DNA of 49,263 bases from Candidatus Poribacteria bacterium (GCA_022827225.1 JAJDTJ010000093.1:1-49263); one strand, 5' to 3'. Shown: positions 8,354 through 17,424, counted from the first letter of the stretch. Program-made: numbers and translations. The notes: a model not told the origin generated them from the sequence alone.

Positions 8354-9756
8354 TGTTGGAAATCACCACTCTCTAAAGCGGTGCGAACTTCTTCTTCTGA
8401 ACGCCAATCTTCGTGGAAGATTTCATCAATTCGGGATTGTATGCCCGCGCGTCGACTCATTCCATCCATCTGCCGTTCTGTATCAAGAAGTTTCGCAACG
8501 AGGGTAACAGGAATTCCTTGCTCATTGCAAACTGTTTCCAAAATTTCTTTGTCCTTTTCGGTAAAAGAAGTTATGTCATCAACAATCCAGTCTCGGTCAC
8601 CAACAATTTCTGCATAAATTCCCGGGACTGCGTCTTGCCAATCTTGGCGTTCGGTTCGCCAGATTTTACGGATTTCTTCCAATTCATCATCCGTGATGAG
8701 TTTAATATCTGGGTCAGGCCCATCTTCTCTGACCTGCTGTTGGGTTGTAAGAAGTCTTTTTAAGAGTTCCTTACAGAAATCTAATGTGTAGGGACCGTGA
8801 ACAAGTTTATTGTTAAGAATTGTAATTTGACCGTTTCGTCGTCGGTATTCCCGGATTTCGGGTTTCTTTTCAGGATCTTGAGTTTCGGCAAGAAAATCTC
8901 GGAACTCGAGTAGTGGGAGCATCCAGTCCTCGCCGTTATCAATAAGACCTTCCATCGCTTTGTCTTTTGTTACAACTGTGCAAGTCCAGCACCCGAAGCG
9001 ACTGTTTCCACAAGAAGGCGTCGTTTCGTCAACCACAAGCGGGCATTCACCTTGCGCATTCGTATTCCGATAGAGTGTTACTAACTCTCGATTATTACCA
9101 CCCCATGGCGATGGGTTGGACAATAGGTACATCCAAACATCTTCCATTGTAAAATCGACAACAGGTGTATAAACAAAGGCATTGGGTAGCGTTGTATGTC
9201 GCGAGAGAAGCGAATCTTTTATGCGATGCAAACTTAAGACTTGATCACGTGTTGTACTCTCACCCTTCCGAACCCCGAGAACCATAATAACTTCGCCGTA
9301 CTCAGAGGCTTTGTCTAAAATAAAACGATTGGCAGGCTGAATTTTCATTCGATCCGTACACCATCTAAAACGAGTGTAAGGCGCAGGATATCCTCTACCA
9401 ATGAGATTAACCCAAAAGGTATCATTGATTTTCGGACGGACGATTTTGGTCTGAAACGGCATCTTCTCTTGGGTCGCAGTCGCCTCGATTCGATCCAAGG
9501 TTCCGGTGATGTAACTCACGATTACTGGCGTTTCAACCAATGTGTCGGACGAAATCACATAGACAGGATATTTCCGTTGTTCTGGCGGCAGCTCGGAGAG
9601 CGCATACCAGATGAGTTGGAGTGCTGTCGTTGAATCTTTTCCGCCGCTGTATCCGATGACCCAAGGGCGCGCGTTTTCAAGATATACATCTTGAATTTCG
9701 CGGTGGATATCGTCAAGAGTACGGGAATTGAAAATGCTATAAGGAGCCTCTGCCAT
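8350..9756 (-). CDS. dndC: DNA phosphorothioation sulfurtransferase DndC
   Basis: PAPS-reductase/ATP-pyrophosphatase family protein of 468 residues. The PP-loop SGGKDS is at 37-42. Cysteines for a 4Fe-4S cluster are at about 133, 238, 249, 256 and 259 (the last three in SCGNSRFGCWTC). DndC activates the DNA backbone and passes sulfur delivered by a cysteine desulfurase (DndA or IscS). A TTG seven codons upstream is also in frame, but ATG 9756 has a GAAAGGG ribosome site at good distance and is preferred. It is the first gene of dndCDE; no dndA is adjacent. Confidence 0.95.
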   Translation of the reverse strand: MAEAPYSIFNSRTLDDIHREIQDVYLENARPWVIGYSGGKDSTTALQLIWYALSELPPEQRKYPVYVISSDTLVETPVIVSYITGTLDRIEATATQEKMPFQTKIVRPKINDTFWVNLIGRGYPAPYTRFRWCTDRMKIQPANRFILDKASEYGEVIMVLGVRKGESTTRDQVLSLHRIKDSLLSRHTTLPNAFVYTPVVDFTMEDVWMYLLSNPSPWGGNNRELVTLYRNTNAQGECPLVVDETTPSCGNSRFGCWTCTVVTKDKAMEGLIDNGEDWMLPLLEFRDFLAETQDPEKKPEIREYRRRNGQITILNNKLVHGPYTLDFCKELLKRLLTTQQQVREDGPDPDIKLITDDELEEIRKIWRTERQDWQDAVPGIYAEIVGDRDWIVDDITSFTEKDKEILETVCNEQGIPVTLVAKLLDTERQMDGMSRRAGIQSRIDEIFHEDWRSEEEVRTALESGDFQQ

Positions 9757-9827
9757 AAATCTTGCCCTTTCTAACAAAGATATGTATATGGAAGATACAA
9801 CGCTTGGATTTTGGATGTTGATACATC

Positions 9828-9855
9828 AGTATATCACAAATTCGATTTATGTCTA
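9828..9855 (-). promoter_or_regulatory. Putative promoter of dndCDE
   Basis: On the minus strand: TAGACA (9855-9850), 16 bp spacer, TATACT (9833-9828), about 72 bp before the dndC start. The -10 region is part of TGTGATATACT, which recurs before the HEPN-like gene, followed in both cases by TCAACAT. This may be an operator or just a shared promoter type. Confidence 0.45.
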
Positions 9856-9946
9856 CACTTAATCAATAAATTTTAAGTATATGGAGTGAATTCTTGCTAG
9901 TGAAGAAGAGATATTCCAGTTGTTAGATGCCAGCTTATCTATTATT

Positions 9947-10279
9947 TTAGGTCTTACGAAAACGCTCTTGCCCTATCTCACTATGTGGAGTCGCTGTAAT
10001 CTTGATTTGCTCAAGCATGGCGTATGTATCAAAGTCAATTGTCCAAGCATTATCGAAAAAGAAGTGGTGTGTTCCTTTAGGCAATGAGTCGGGCCTCTTG
10101 TCCACCACGAAAATCGCTATTCGAGCGGAATCCACAAAATAGATGTTCTTAAAATTATCAAAGAACCCACCGTCACCATTTGTATAAAACCTATGGTAAT
10201 AAGGTTCGTATTCCTGCAAATAGCGAGGGTCCCCAATAATATAGTGCCCGGGTGGCAATGTCACAGTTTCTTTTGGCAT
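9947..10279 (-). CDS. Hypothetical protein, 110 residues
   Basis: A clear ribosome site (AAAGGAAC) precedes ATG 10279. The protein is rich in aromatic residues, with GHYIIGDPRYL near the start and GTHHFFFDNAWTIDFDTYAML later. No signal peptide, membrane segment or known catalytic motif was recognised. The GDPRY pattern occurs in small uncharacterised proteins of phage and bacterial origin (recollection only). It lies between the dnd genes and the HEPN/PIN pair on the same strand, so it may belong to the island. Confidence 0.6.
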   Translation of the reverse strand: MPKETVTLPPGHYIIGDPRYLQEYEPYYHRFYTNGDGGFFDNFKNIYFVDSARIAIFVVDKRPDSLPKGTHHFFFDNAWTIDFDTYAMLEQIKITATPHSEIGQERFRKT

Positions 10280-10349
10280 GCAAGTTTGTTCCTTTCAAAC
10301 GAAATTTATTTGAAAAATAGTGTGATTTATTGTGAAAAAACAATACAAA

Positions 10350-10760
10350 TTATTGGCACAGATTGATTCCCATCATCGAAAAATGCTGGTCGAAAGCAAA
10401 TGCCTCGCGGATGTCATTCTCTCGACATACGACAAAACTTGTGCAATCGGTAAAAGATAACCTCGCGGAGTCATACTGACGAAAAAGTGCTATTGCCTTC
10501 TCAAACACGTCTCTATCAATTTCTACAACAGTTAAAACACCTGTTTCTATAAAGAGTTCAACGCGATCAAAGAACATAACTGCCAACGAGTGATTAGTGT
10601 CGTATCTGAGACGAGTGATGGTTTCATCAATTACATAATCTGTCGTTAGGAGACGCGTTTGCCGCTGTTGCAGTCTGTTATATATCGCTACAGCTTCTTG
10701 ATAGTGTTGATCTCTCCGATTTAAAATAGCGATCCAGGCACCCGTATCAACAAAAATCAT
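10350..10760 (-). CDS. PIN-domain ribonuclease (VapC-like)
   Basis: The 136-residue PIN protein has the acidic catalytic set at Asp5 (MIFVDTGAW), Glu46 (IDETIT), Asp105 (SFTDCTSF) and Asp124 (AFDQHF). PIN proteins cut RNA and are often toxins restrained by a small partner. The usual short VapB-type antitoxin is absent. The gene instead overlaps by 4 bp the end of a 239-residue HEPN-like gene upstream, which may be its partner. All four acidic positions are present, so activity is plausible. Confidence 0.85.
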   Translation of the reverse strand: MIFVDTGAWIAILNRRDQHYQEAVAIYNRLQQRQTRLLTTDYVIDETITRLRYDTNHSLAVMFFDRVELFIETGVLTVVEIDRDVFEKAIALFRQYDSARLSFTDCTSFVVCRENDIREAFAFDQHFSMMGINLCQ

Positions 10761-11476
10761 GGTTTTGAGTGTAATTCATAGATGACTTCGTCGTGGTTGA
10801 CAGAGGCATCAGTTGTGCCAAAATCGGCAATGCCGATCATGTCGCTGAAACCAGCGTATCCTGCCGCTATTTGATTCTTCTCAAAAATTTCACGTACCCG
10901 CCCACTATTCACAAGAACAATGAAGTAATCAAGCGTGTCTGAGGCACTGTTTAGGATGTCGGCAAAAACATGCTGAAGACTCTGCTTTTCAACGTCAAAA
11001 TACGCTGCTATTTCTAAATAGGTTCGCCCTTCCCCATGCGCGCTTCCACTTGAGCGAAGTTTCTGAAGTTTTTGCAAAAAATCAATGTGAATACCAGCCC
11101 CTCCAAGGTTGTTCAAATGTAGGGCAGCTTCAAGAAGTGCGATACCTCTTTTATTTTTAAAATTTTCCTGCTTCTCAAAAGGAATCAGTTTTATCAGCGA
11201 TTTCTCATTCAGGGAATCAATTAGTATCTTAGTAAGGCTTAACACCAAACTATCGAAATCTTGTTGTTCATCGGTTGCAGGAATCCTCAAGGAGTGTAGG
11301 TGATGAGCATCTGTAGTGCACAATGGTAGCAACCACTGCCAACCCAACTGCGCTTGGCTCGCCTCATGTAATTCATCATAAAGTTGTCTAAATATATGTT
11401 CAGGTTTCATGTTGCCCTGCATCTTTTGAGAGATATTAACTTGTGACAGTCGTCTTTTGTCTGTATCAAGGTTCAT
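10757..11476 (-). CDS. HEPN-like protein paired with PIN gene
   Basis: The 239-residue protein starts at ATG 11476, which has an ideal AAGGAGG site; an in-frame start 22 codons upstream lacks one and is rejected. Residues 110-150 contain a helix followed by LQKLRSSGSAHGEG, giving R141-x5-H147, a form of the HEPN Rx4-6H active site. HEPN proteins are RNases found in toxin systems and defence. The rest was not recognised. The overlap with the PIN gene suggests a two-gene unit. Which one would be toxin or antitoxin cannot be told from sequence. Confidence 0.55.
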   Translation of the reverse strand: MNLDTDKRRLSQVNISQKMQGNMKPEHIFRQLYDELHEASQAQLGWQWLLPLCTTDAHHLHSLRIPATDEQQDFDSLVLSLTKILIDSLNEKSLIKLIPFEKQENFKNKRGIALLEAALHLNNLGGAGIHIDFLQKLQKLRSSGSAHGEGRTYLEIAAYFDVEKQSLQHVFADILNSASDTLDYFIVLVNSGRVREIFEKNQIAAGYAGFSDMIGIADFGTTDASVNHDEVIYELHSKP

Positions 11477-11603
11477 GATGTCCTCCTTCCTATCATTGTA
11501 TAAAATATCTATGTTGAAGTATATCACATTTTCTGCTTGCATTGCAAACCGATTTCGTCTAAACTTTTATGGCAATTCAATTTTATTACAAGGAGGGACG
11601 CGT

Positions 11604-12689
11604 ATGACAATTCGAGTCGGCATTGTGGGTACAGGTGGCATTTCACGGGCACACCACAGGACTTATACAGCAGTAGGCGGTTTCGAGATCGTCGCTGTCT
11701 GCGACATCATCAAGAGCAAGGCAAATGAGGCTGCCGATCGGTGGGGTGTCCCACGGAAACACGTCTTCACAAGCTACAATAAGATGCTTGAGATGGACGA
11801 AATCGATACGGTCAGCGTTTGCACTTACAACCAAGGGCATCGCCGTCCGACAGTGGCAGCGTTGAACGCCGGTAAACACGTCTTTTGTGAAAAACCGATG
11901 GCAGCGACGCTCCCTGATGCCACCGCAATGGCACGCGCAGCGAAAGCGTCCGGCAAAATCTTACAAATCGGTGTCAAAAGTGCCTTCAATCCGAAACTCC
12001 AATTCGCTAAGAAAGTGATTGATGAAGGACTGCTCGGCGACATCTATTACTCCGAATCTGTCGGGTGCAGACGCCGCGGAAACCCTGGACGGACGTTCAT
12101 CTACAAAAAGACAGCAGGCGCCGGGGCGATTGTAGATATCGGTGTCTACAATATGCACAACTCGCTATATGCGATGGGGTATCCGAAACCGGTACGGGTC
12201 TCCGCGATTACCGAGGACTACATCTCACAACAGGATCCGAGGTTTAAAGGCATCATGGATGTCGAAGAGTTCGGGGTGGCATGGGTACGGTTCGACAACG
12301 GCGGCGTGATGGTGTTCAAAATCTCTTGGGCAGTACATCAGGATTCCCTCGGTACCAGTTTCTGTCTCGGTAAAGAGATGGGTATCTCTCTGAATGGACC
12401 GGTCGTCTATGCCGATGCGTATACAGATGACCTCAAGAAACTTGTCGAATCCGAAGGACTCACCGCGGAGGCGAACCCACCGGAGGGGATGACGACCATT
12501 AAGTTCTCAGGATTCCCTGAAGTCAACGTCTGGGAAGCACAGATGACAGCGTTCCGAGAATCCGTTAAGGCAGATGCGCCGCCCCTGCTACCACCGGAGG
12601 GTGTCTTATTCACGAACGTGATTATGGACGGTATCTTCCGTTCGCACGCAGCTGGGAAAGAGGTCGCCGTAAGGGTACCGGAGATTTAG
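11604..12689 (+). CDS. Gfo/Idh/MocA-family oxidoreductase (copy 1)
   Basis: NAD(P)-dependent sugar or inositol dehydrogenase-type protein of 361 residues. The Rossmann motif VGIVGTGGISRAH is at 5-17, and the family's EKP motif is at 96-98 in FCEKPMA. The C-terminal alpha/beta dimerisation domain follows. ATG 11604 has an AAGGAGG site, so an upstream in-frame extension is rejected. The substrate is unknown; the family oxidises or epimerises sugars and related polyols. The next gene is a paralog of equal length and about 80% identity by eye. It is transcribed away from the HEPN/PIN pair. Confidence 0.92.
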   Translation: MTIRVGIVGTGGISRAHHRTYTAVGGFEIVAVCDIIKSKANEAADRWGVPRKHVFTSYNKMLEMDEIDTVSVCTYNQGHRRPTVAALNAGKHVFCEKPMAATLPDATAMARAAKASGKILQIGVKSAFNPKLQFAKKVIDEGLLGDIYYSESVGCRRRGNPGRTFIYKKTAGAGAIVDIGVYNMHNSLYAMGYPKPVRVSAITEDYISQQDPRFKGIMDVEEFGVAWVRFDNGGVMVFKISWAVHQDSLGTSFCLGKEMGISLNGPVVYADAYTDDLKKLVESEGLTAEANPPEGMTTIKFSGFPEVNVWEAQMTAFRESVKADAPPLLPPEGVLFTNVIMDGIFRSHAAGKEVAVRVPEI

Positions 12690-12779
12690 CGATAACCGTC
12701 AGCCGTCTGTAGAGCGTGTATATTTTAGGGTCTGCATATTTTGGTATTTCACCATAAATTTACTTGAGGAGAGAACAAC

Positions 12780-13865
12780 ATGACTGTCAAAGTTGGTATT
12801 ATTGGAACAGGTGGCATTTCACGTGCACACCGGGGTACCTACGAGAAAGTCGGTGGTTTCGAGATCATCGCTGTCTGCGACATTATCAAAAGTAAAGCGA
12901 ATCAAGCTGCTGATGAGTGGGGTGTTCCGAGAAAGAACGCTTTTTCAAGTTACAACAAGATGCTCGAAATGGACGAGCTCGATGGCGTGAGTGTTTGCAC
13001 TTACAATCAGGGGCATCGCCGTCCGACAGTGGCAGCGTTGAACGCCGGTAAACACGTCCTCTGCGAAAAACCGATGGCAGCGACGCTCCCCGATGCCACC
13101 GCAATGGTACGCGCAGCGAAAGCATCCGGCAAAATCTTACAAATCGGCCTCAATCCGACGTTTAGCCCGAGACTCCAATTCCTCCGAAAAGCGTATGACG
13201 CTGGAATATTCGGCGATATCTACTACTCTGAATCCGCAGGGTGCAGGCGACGCGGGAATCCGGGGCATACGTTCATCTATAAGAAAACCGCAGGCGCGGG
13301 AGCAACTGTAGACATCGGTGTCTATAACATGCACGCTTCGCTGTACGCGATGGGGTACCCGAAACCGGTCCGGGTCTCCGCGATTACCGAAGATTACATC
13401 TCACAGCAGGACCCAAGATTTAAAGGCATCATGGATGTTGAAGAGTTCGGTGCAGCGTGGGTCCGCTTTGAGAACGGTGGTGTGATGGTGTTCAAAATCT
13501 CTTGGGCAGTACATCAGGACTCGCTCGGTGGCAACTTCCATCTCGGGACGAAAGCCGGATTCTCGCTGGGTGGACCGGTTATTTATGCCGATGCGTATGA
13601 CGGCGAGCTCAAGAAATTTGTCGAAGCGGAGGGGTTAACAGCGGAACCCAATCCACCGGAAGGGATGACGACTATCCAGTTCTCAGGGTTTCCACCGGAA
13701 GATAACTGGGCGGCACAGATGATCGCGTTCCGCGAGGCGATCAAAGCAGATGCTCCGTCCCCGATACCACCAGAGGGTGTTCTACTCACGAACGTGATTA
13801 TGGACGGTATCTTCCGTTCACATGCAGCCGGCAAAGAAGTCGCGGTGAGAGTACCAGAGATTTAG
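12780..13865 (+). CDS. Gfo/Idh/MocA-family oxidoreductase (copy 2)
   Basis: This 361-residue paralog of the preceding gene has the same Rossmann (VGIIGTGGISRAH), CEKPMA and C-terminal motifs. It follows after 90 bp with its own GAGGAG site. Nearly invariant blocks (CTYNQGHRRPTVAALNAG and AITEDYISQQDPRFKGIMD) contrast with divergent ones around residues 140-165 and 255-275, which may mark substrate-contact regions. The pair looks like a recent tandem duplication, perhaps with different substrate ranges. A strong terminator follows. Confidence 0.92.
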   Translation: MTVKVGIIGTGGISRAHRGTYEKVGGFEIIAVCDIIKSKANQAADEWGVPRKNAFSSYNKMLEMDELDGVSVCTYNQGHRRPTVAALNAGKHVLCEKPMAATLPDATAMVRAAKASGKILQIGLNPTFSPRLQFLRKAYDAGIFGDIYYSESAGCRRRGNPGHTFIYKKTAGAGATVDIGVYNMHASLYAMGYPKPVRVSAITEDYISQQDPRFKGIMDVEEFGAAWVRFENGGVMVFKISWAVHQDSLGGNFHLGTKAGFSLGGPVIYADAYDGELKKFVEAEGLTAEPNPPEGMTTIQFSGFPPEDNWAAQMIAFREAIKADAPSPIPPEGVLLTNVIMDGIFRSHAAGKEVAVRVPEI

Positions 13866-13890
13866 AGTTAATCGTCAGTTATCAATGGCT

Positions 13891-13921
13891 AAAAAGGCGG
13901 GGTTTGTAACCCCGCCTTTTT
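13891..13921 (+). terminator. Rho-independent terminator after the Gfo/Idh/MocA pair
   Basis: AAAGGCGGGG, then a TTTGTAA loop, then CCCCGCCTTTTT: a perfect stem of about ten pairs ending in a T tract, 26 bp after the stop of copy 2. It is near-symmetric, so it may also serve the convergent methyltransferase gene. Confidence 0.9.
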
Positions 13922-13978
13922 CGTGCGTATATTCCGAACAGGAAGTTGAATTTCACTATGTTCAATCCAATTGACGTG

Positions 13979-15031
13979 CTACGCGAATCGGATGACATAT
14001 ATCCATGCCCGTTTACCGCGAACATCTACCGTCAACCTTTGACGAGCATCAAGAAAGTGTAGTCGTTCCAACTCGTCGTCGAGCGTTCGACGCTGTGAAG
14101 TCAAAAGCACCATCCGTCCCCTCGGTTTCAGGACGCGGGCATATTCTTTCAGCGTCTGGCGATATAGATTCGTCAGTTGGGGCAGATTTCCGATAGCCTC
14201 ACCGAAGGGAAGGTTACAGACGACCTTATCAACCGTCCGTCGCTGCAGCGGTAATTTGCGTGCGTCCCATTGAAAAAATTGGCGCGGTCGATGTTTCCTA
14301 CCGAAGTTCGCGACGGTAGCGTCTAACGCCTCGCTGGAGACATCGCCACCGATAAGGTAGCCATAGCGACCCATCAACGCACGCTCTAACAGGATGGTAC
14401 CAGCACCACACATCGCATCTAAGAAGACATCGGTCGGGTGTGGACGTGAGAGGCGCACCATACTGTACGCCACGGTCGGTTTCAGGGAGGCAAGGATATG
14501 TGCTTGTTTATACGGGCGCTGTGCCATATCGTTTCCTGAGAGTTTAATACTAATATAGCCGTCGTCTCCGTGTACTTCTGCCCAAACATCCAACACTGAG
14601 CGACCAGAAGTCAGATGCCATCCACGTGCTATCAGTGCCCGTTCAATGACACGCTGTAGATCTACACGTCGAAAGTTCCGTTTTCCTGAGAGTCGGCTCG
14701 TCACGCGAAACGGCATCCGCTTTCGGATGTTGATACCTACCTGCCGACAGCATTCGTACGTCTCTTTGAAATTGAAGCGCGTGAGTGAGCCACTCAGCGC
14801 TGCCAACGAGCTCCGTGAACGCGTCATATTCGGTATCCGCTTCAGAATAAGGAAGAGATGTTCGGCGGTACGGAGAGATAGGAGTTCACGCGGGTTCCCC
14901 GTGTATTGGAAAATGAGTCGCTGCGGTTTGCGTTCGAGGATCTTCAGATCGCCGGTGTTCCCGAAGCGTTCCGATAGTTCCTCACGCGCGATGTTTTCTA
15001 ACCCCGCGCTTACAATGATTGAATAAAGCAT
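13979..15031 (-). CDS. THUMP-type RNA guanine-N2 methyltransferase
   Basis: The 350-residue protein has an N-terminal RNA-binding THUMP-like region (about 1-160). The Rossmann methyltransferase domain has the SAM-binding motif DAMCGAGTILLE (about 205-216) and the catalytic NLPFG motif, the NPPY-type box of the UPF0020/RlmL/Trm14 group. Such enzymes methylate guanine N2 in tRNA or 23S rRNA; the exact target cannot be assigned. The ribosome site before ATG 15031 is weak. It stands alone and converges on the Gfo/Idh/MocA genes. Confidence 0.82.
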   Translation of the reverse strand: MLYSIIVSAGLENIAREELSERFGNTGDLKILERKPQRLIFQYTGNPRELLSLRTAEHLFLILKRIPNMTRSRSSLAALSGSLTRFNFKETYECCRQVGINIRKRMPFRVTSRLSGKRNFRRVDLQRVIERALIARGWHLTSGRSVLDVWAEVHGDDGYISIKLSGNDMAQRPYKQAHILASLKPTVAYSMVRLSRPHPTDVFLDAMCGAGTILLERALMGRYGYLIGGDVSSEALDATVANFGRKHRPRQFFQWDARKLPLQRRTVDKVVCNLPFGEAIGNLPQLTNLYRQTLKEYARVLKPRGRMVLLTSQRRTLDDELERLHFLDARQRLTVDVRGKRAWIYVIRFA

Positions 15032-15130
15032 GAATTTTTTCTGGTTATCAGTTGTCAGTTGTTAGTAGTCAATATTAAAATATGTATAGACGGGCAATAA
15101 ATGGTTTTCCTACTACGAACAGTTTTGCTA

Positions 15131-17392
15131 CTACGAAGGCGGTTCGGGCCAGTTTAGATGGTGGTGTAGGAACTTGAAGGTGCCATCGGAATTGATTTGG
15201 TGTCCGCCATCAAAAAATTCTATCTCCGTTCTATCAGCGATCCCTAACCGAACATAGAGTCTCCGGACGACAGCGTATTCGTGGGCAACCCACTCATCGG
15301 GGGCGACACCATCATCGTGCCCGCGTTCAACCATAAAGGGACGCGGCGCAATCAATCCTGCCATCTCACCGTAGTTAAACGTGTTACCCAAATCGAATTC
15401 CGGCATCTCATATTCACCCGTGAACATATAACTATAACGCGAATCAACAGTGGCGTTTTTAACGATCCATTCGTTGAAATCAGCGGAACAGATTGAACAG
15501 GCGTATCTATCAAGCAGCGCAGGTACACGCATCGCCGTCTTTCCACCGTAAGACAGTCCATAAAACCCGATGCGATCGGCATCAACGAACGGCTGTTCTG
15601 CCAGCCAATCGAGTGTCCGTTCATGTTGACGCACAATCAACGAAAAGAGCGACCATTTTATCGGGTTCGCCTTACGTTGAATCACACGGAAAGCGTCCAC
15701 CCCGATGTACGGGTTCTGCGGCGCGTAGGTGATGAACCCTCTATCCGCCAATTGTGCTGCATACGAGTGGTAGACAGATTCTATCCTCGGATCGGCGGTA
15801 TCCTGCGGTCTCCCCTCTAAACCGTGCTGACAAACGACAACCGGACGCCGTTCGCCGGGTTGCAGATCGTTCGGAAGCAGGAGAATACCGTAAGCGAAAA
15901 CGCCTTTCCAGACATCGAGGACAACCTCATAACCTTTCCAACGCGGTTCGTCATAAATCAATCGCGTCCTCGGATTGACAGGGACAGATGGGGGCGGACA
16001 TTTGCCGATAACCTCCTCCCAGAAATAGGTTTTAGCATCCGTACACGTCTCTTGCCAACGCCTCAGCGAACTGGTATCGGTTTTATCCCAGAAGAGCTGC
16101 TTCCGTCGTGATGCCGCCTCCCGTAAAAAGCGTTGCGTCAGATTAACGAGTTGCGTAAATTGCCGTTTCTGACGTGCTTCATTATCGAAATCACCAATAG
16201 CAGCAGGTGCAGAAGATGGGTATCCATCAACGTGTGCATTATCGACACCGAGTCCAGCAAGAAGCGTGTTTAGTACCGCTTCGGAACCCGGAAGCCTGTC
16301 TTCAGTAGAGACGAGATGTAAAGCATCTTCACTGCCGAGTTGTTGGTAAAAATCGCGGGTACGGTTAAATTCTGATTCAACAGAATCAATCGGTGGTGAC
16401 ACGAGTTGCCCAGGTGCGGCACCGCTGCGCCCGGGTCTCGGTGTCGGAGGTCCAGCGACTTCAGGTCCACGGCTCACTTCGATAATCAATGGACGCGGTG
16501 CGATGAGGCTCGCAATTTCGGCATCACCGAACTCGTGTAGCAATCCCCATACGTTCCGGTAGATCGGTTCTCGCCACACTGCTTGTCGTGACTGGAAATA
16601 TCCACTGACAGCAGTCGCCTGAATGCGTCTATCAACCGCAGCAGAATAAAAGGCGATCAGGCCGCCTTCACCGTAACCGATCACACCGATCGGCAATTCG
16701 GTGAGAGACATCCAATCGACTAACGCGAACACCTTCTGCACTTCATACCCGATGATATGCCTGCCGAGTTGGTACGCCATCCGGTAGATGAATTCGCGGT
16801 GCGGCTGGTTCGTCATGGCACTAAGGGTCGGGTTACCGGAATAGGTATCGTCGCGATTGATGAGGAGCGGAACGACAACACGGCACCCCGCCTTCGCCAA
16901 ACGTCTCGCAAATTGTGCATCCGGTGGTAATTCAGCTGTTACCCCGGCAATCGTCTCTGGTGTCCAATCAGCATCAGGCAACGCAACAATTTGTGCAATA
17001 ATCGGGACGTTGGGCATCGGTTCTAAGAGGAGTCCTTCACCCTCCACCTCATCATAAACCTGCCATCGAACGCCGGATACAGTGTAATGCGCATCCTCTA
17101 CGATCTGTGCTGTATCTCTTGTCGTGGCGACGTAGTGGAGCTCTTCAATCGGCAGTCGTTCATCAATACACCCGATCTGTTTTCTGAAACGCTCGCGATT
17201 CGGTTCGACAGATTCAGCATAAGCGTCATAAGAACTGTAGTCGCGATGCCACAACGCCTCCCGCTTTTCGACAGAACCCGCCACCGCATCGGTAACATAA
17301 CCATCAAGTACCTCGACCATCTGTGCGGCAAGGTCACCTTCAAACGTCAATGGGTTCGTTCCATGTAATGCTTGTGAAGTTTTACTTGACAT
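15131..17392 (-). CDS. Tandem alpha/beta-hydrolase, acetylxylan-esterase-like
   Basis: The 753-residue protein has two hydrolase-like halves. The C-terminal half (about 490-750) has a nucleophile elbow GLSYGG, an oxyanion region VCQHGLEG, a late acid region ERGHDDGVAP and DGGHQIN for the histidine, so it should be catalytic. The N-terminal half has only GVIGYGEGG, with Glu at the nucleophile position in place of Ser, and is probably not catalytic. No signal peptide is visible. Likely substrates are esters of sugars or small acids (inference). The ribosome site AAAAGGAGCTC is good. It follows the CoA-transferase gene by 32 bp and may be its operon partner. Confidence 0.8.
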   Translation of the reverse strand: MSSKTSQALHGTNPLTFEGDLAAQMVEVLDGYVTDAVAGSVEKREALWHRDYSSYDAYAESVEPNRERFRKQIGCIDERLPIEELHYVATTRDTAQIVEDAHYTVSGVRWQVYDEVEGEGLLLEPMPNVPIIAQIVALPDADWTPETIAGVTAELPPDAQFARRLAKAGCRVVVPLLINRDDTYSGNPTLSAMTNQPHREFIYRMAYQLGRHIIGYEVQKVFALVDWMSLTELPIGVIGYGEGGLIAFYSAAVDRRIQATAVSGYFQSRQAVWREPIYRNVWGLLHEFGDAEIASLIAPRPLIIEVSRGPEVAGPPTPRPGRSGAAPGQLVSPPIDSVESEFNRTRDFYQQLGSEDALHLVSTEDRLPGSEAVLNTLLAGLGVDNAHVDGYPSSAPAAIGDFDNEARQKRQFTQLVNLTQRFLREAASRRKQLFWDKTDTSSLRRWQETCTDAKTYFWEEVIGKCPPPSVPVNPRTRLIYDEPRWKGYEVVLDVWKGVFAYGILLLPNDLQPGERRPVVVCQHGLEGRPQDTADPRIESVYHSYAAQLADRGFITYAPQNPYIGVDAFRVIQRKANPIKWSLFSLIVRQHERTLDWLAEQPFVDADRIGFYGLSYGGKTAMRVPALLDRYACSICSADFNEWIVKNATVDSRYSYMFTGEYEMPEFDLGNTFNYGEMAGLIAPRPFMVERGHDDGVAPDEWVAHEYAVVRRLYVRLGIADRTEIEFFDGGHQINSDGTFKFLHHHLNWPEPPS

Positions 17393-17424
17393 ACGAGCTC
17401 CTTTTCCGGATAGCCGTCAGCATT

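Noticed and set aside
11457..11603. 49-codon extension of the first Gfo/Idh/MocA gene
   Set aside because: It crosses the divergent promoter region, and ATG 11604 has an ideal ribosome site and matches the start of the paralog.
14646..15026. 126-residue plus-strand frame
   Set aside because: Arg/Ser-rich shadow of the methyltransferase gene with no motif or ribosome site.
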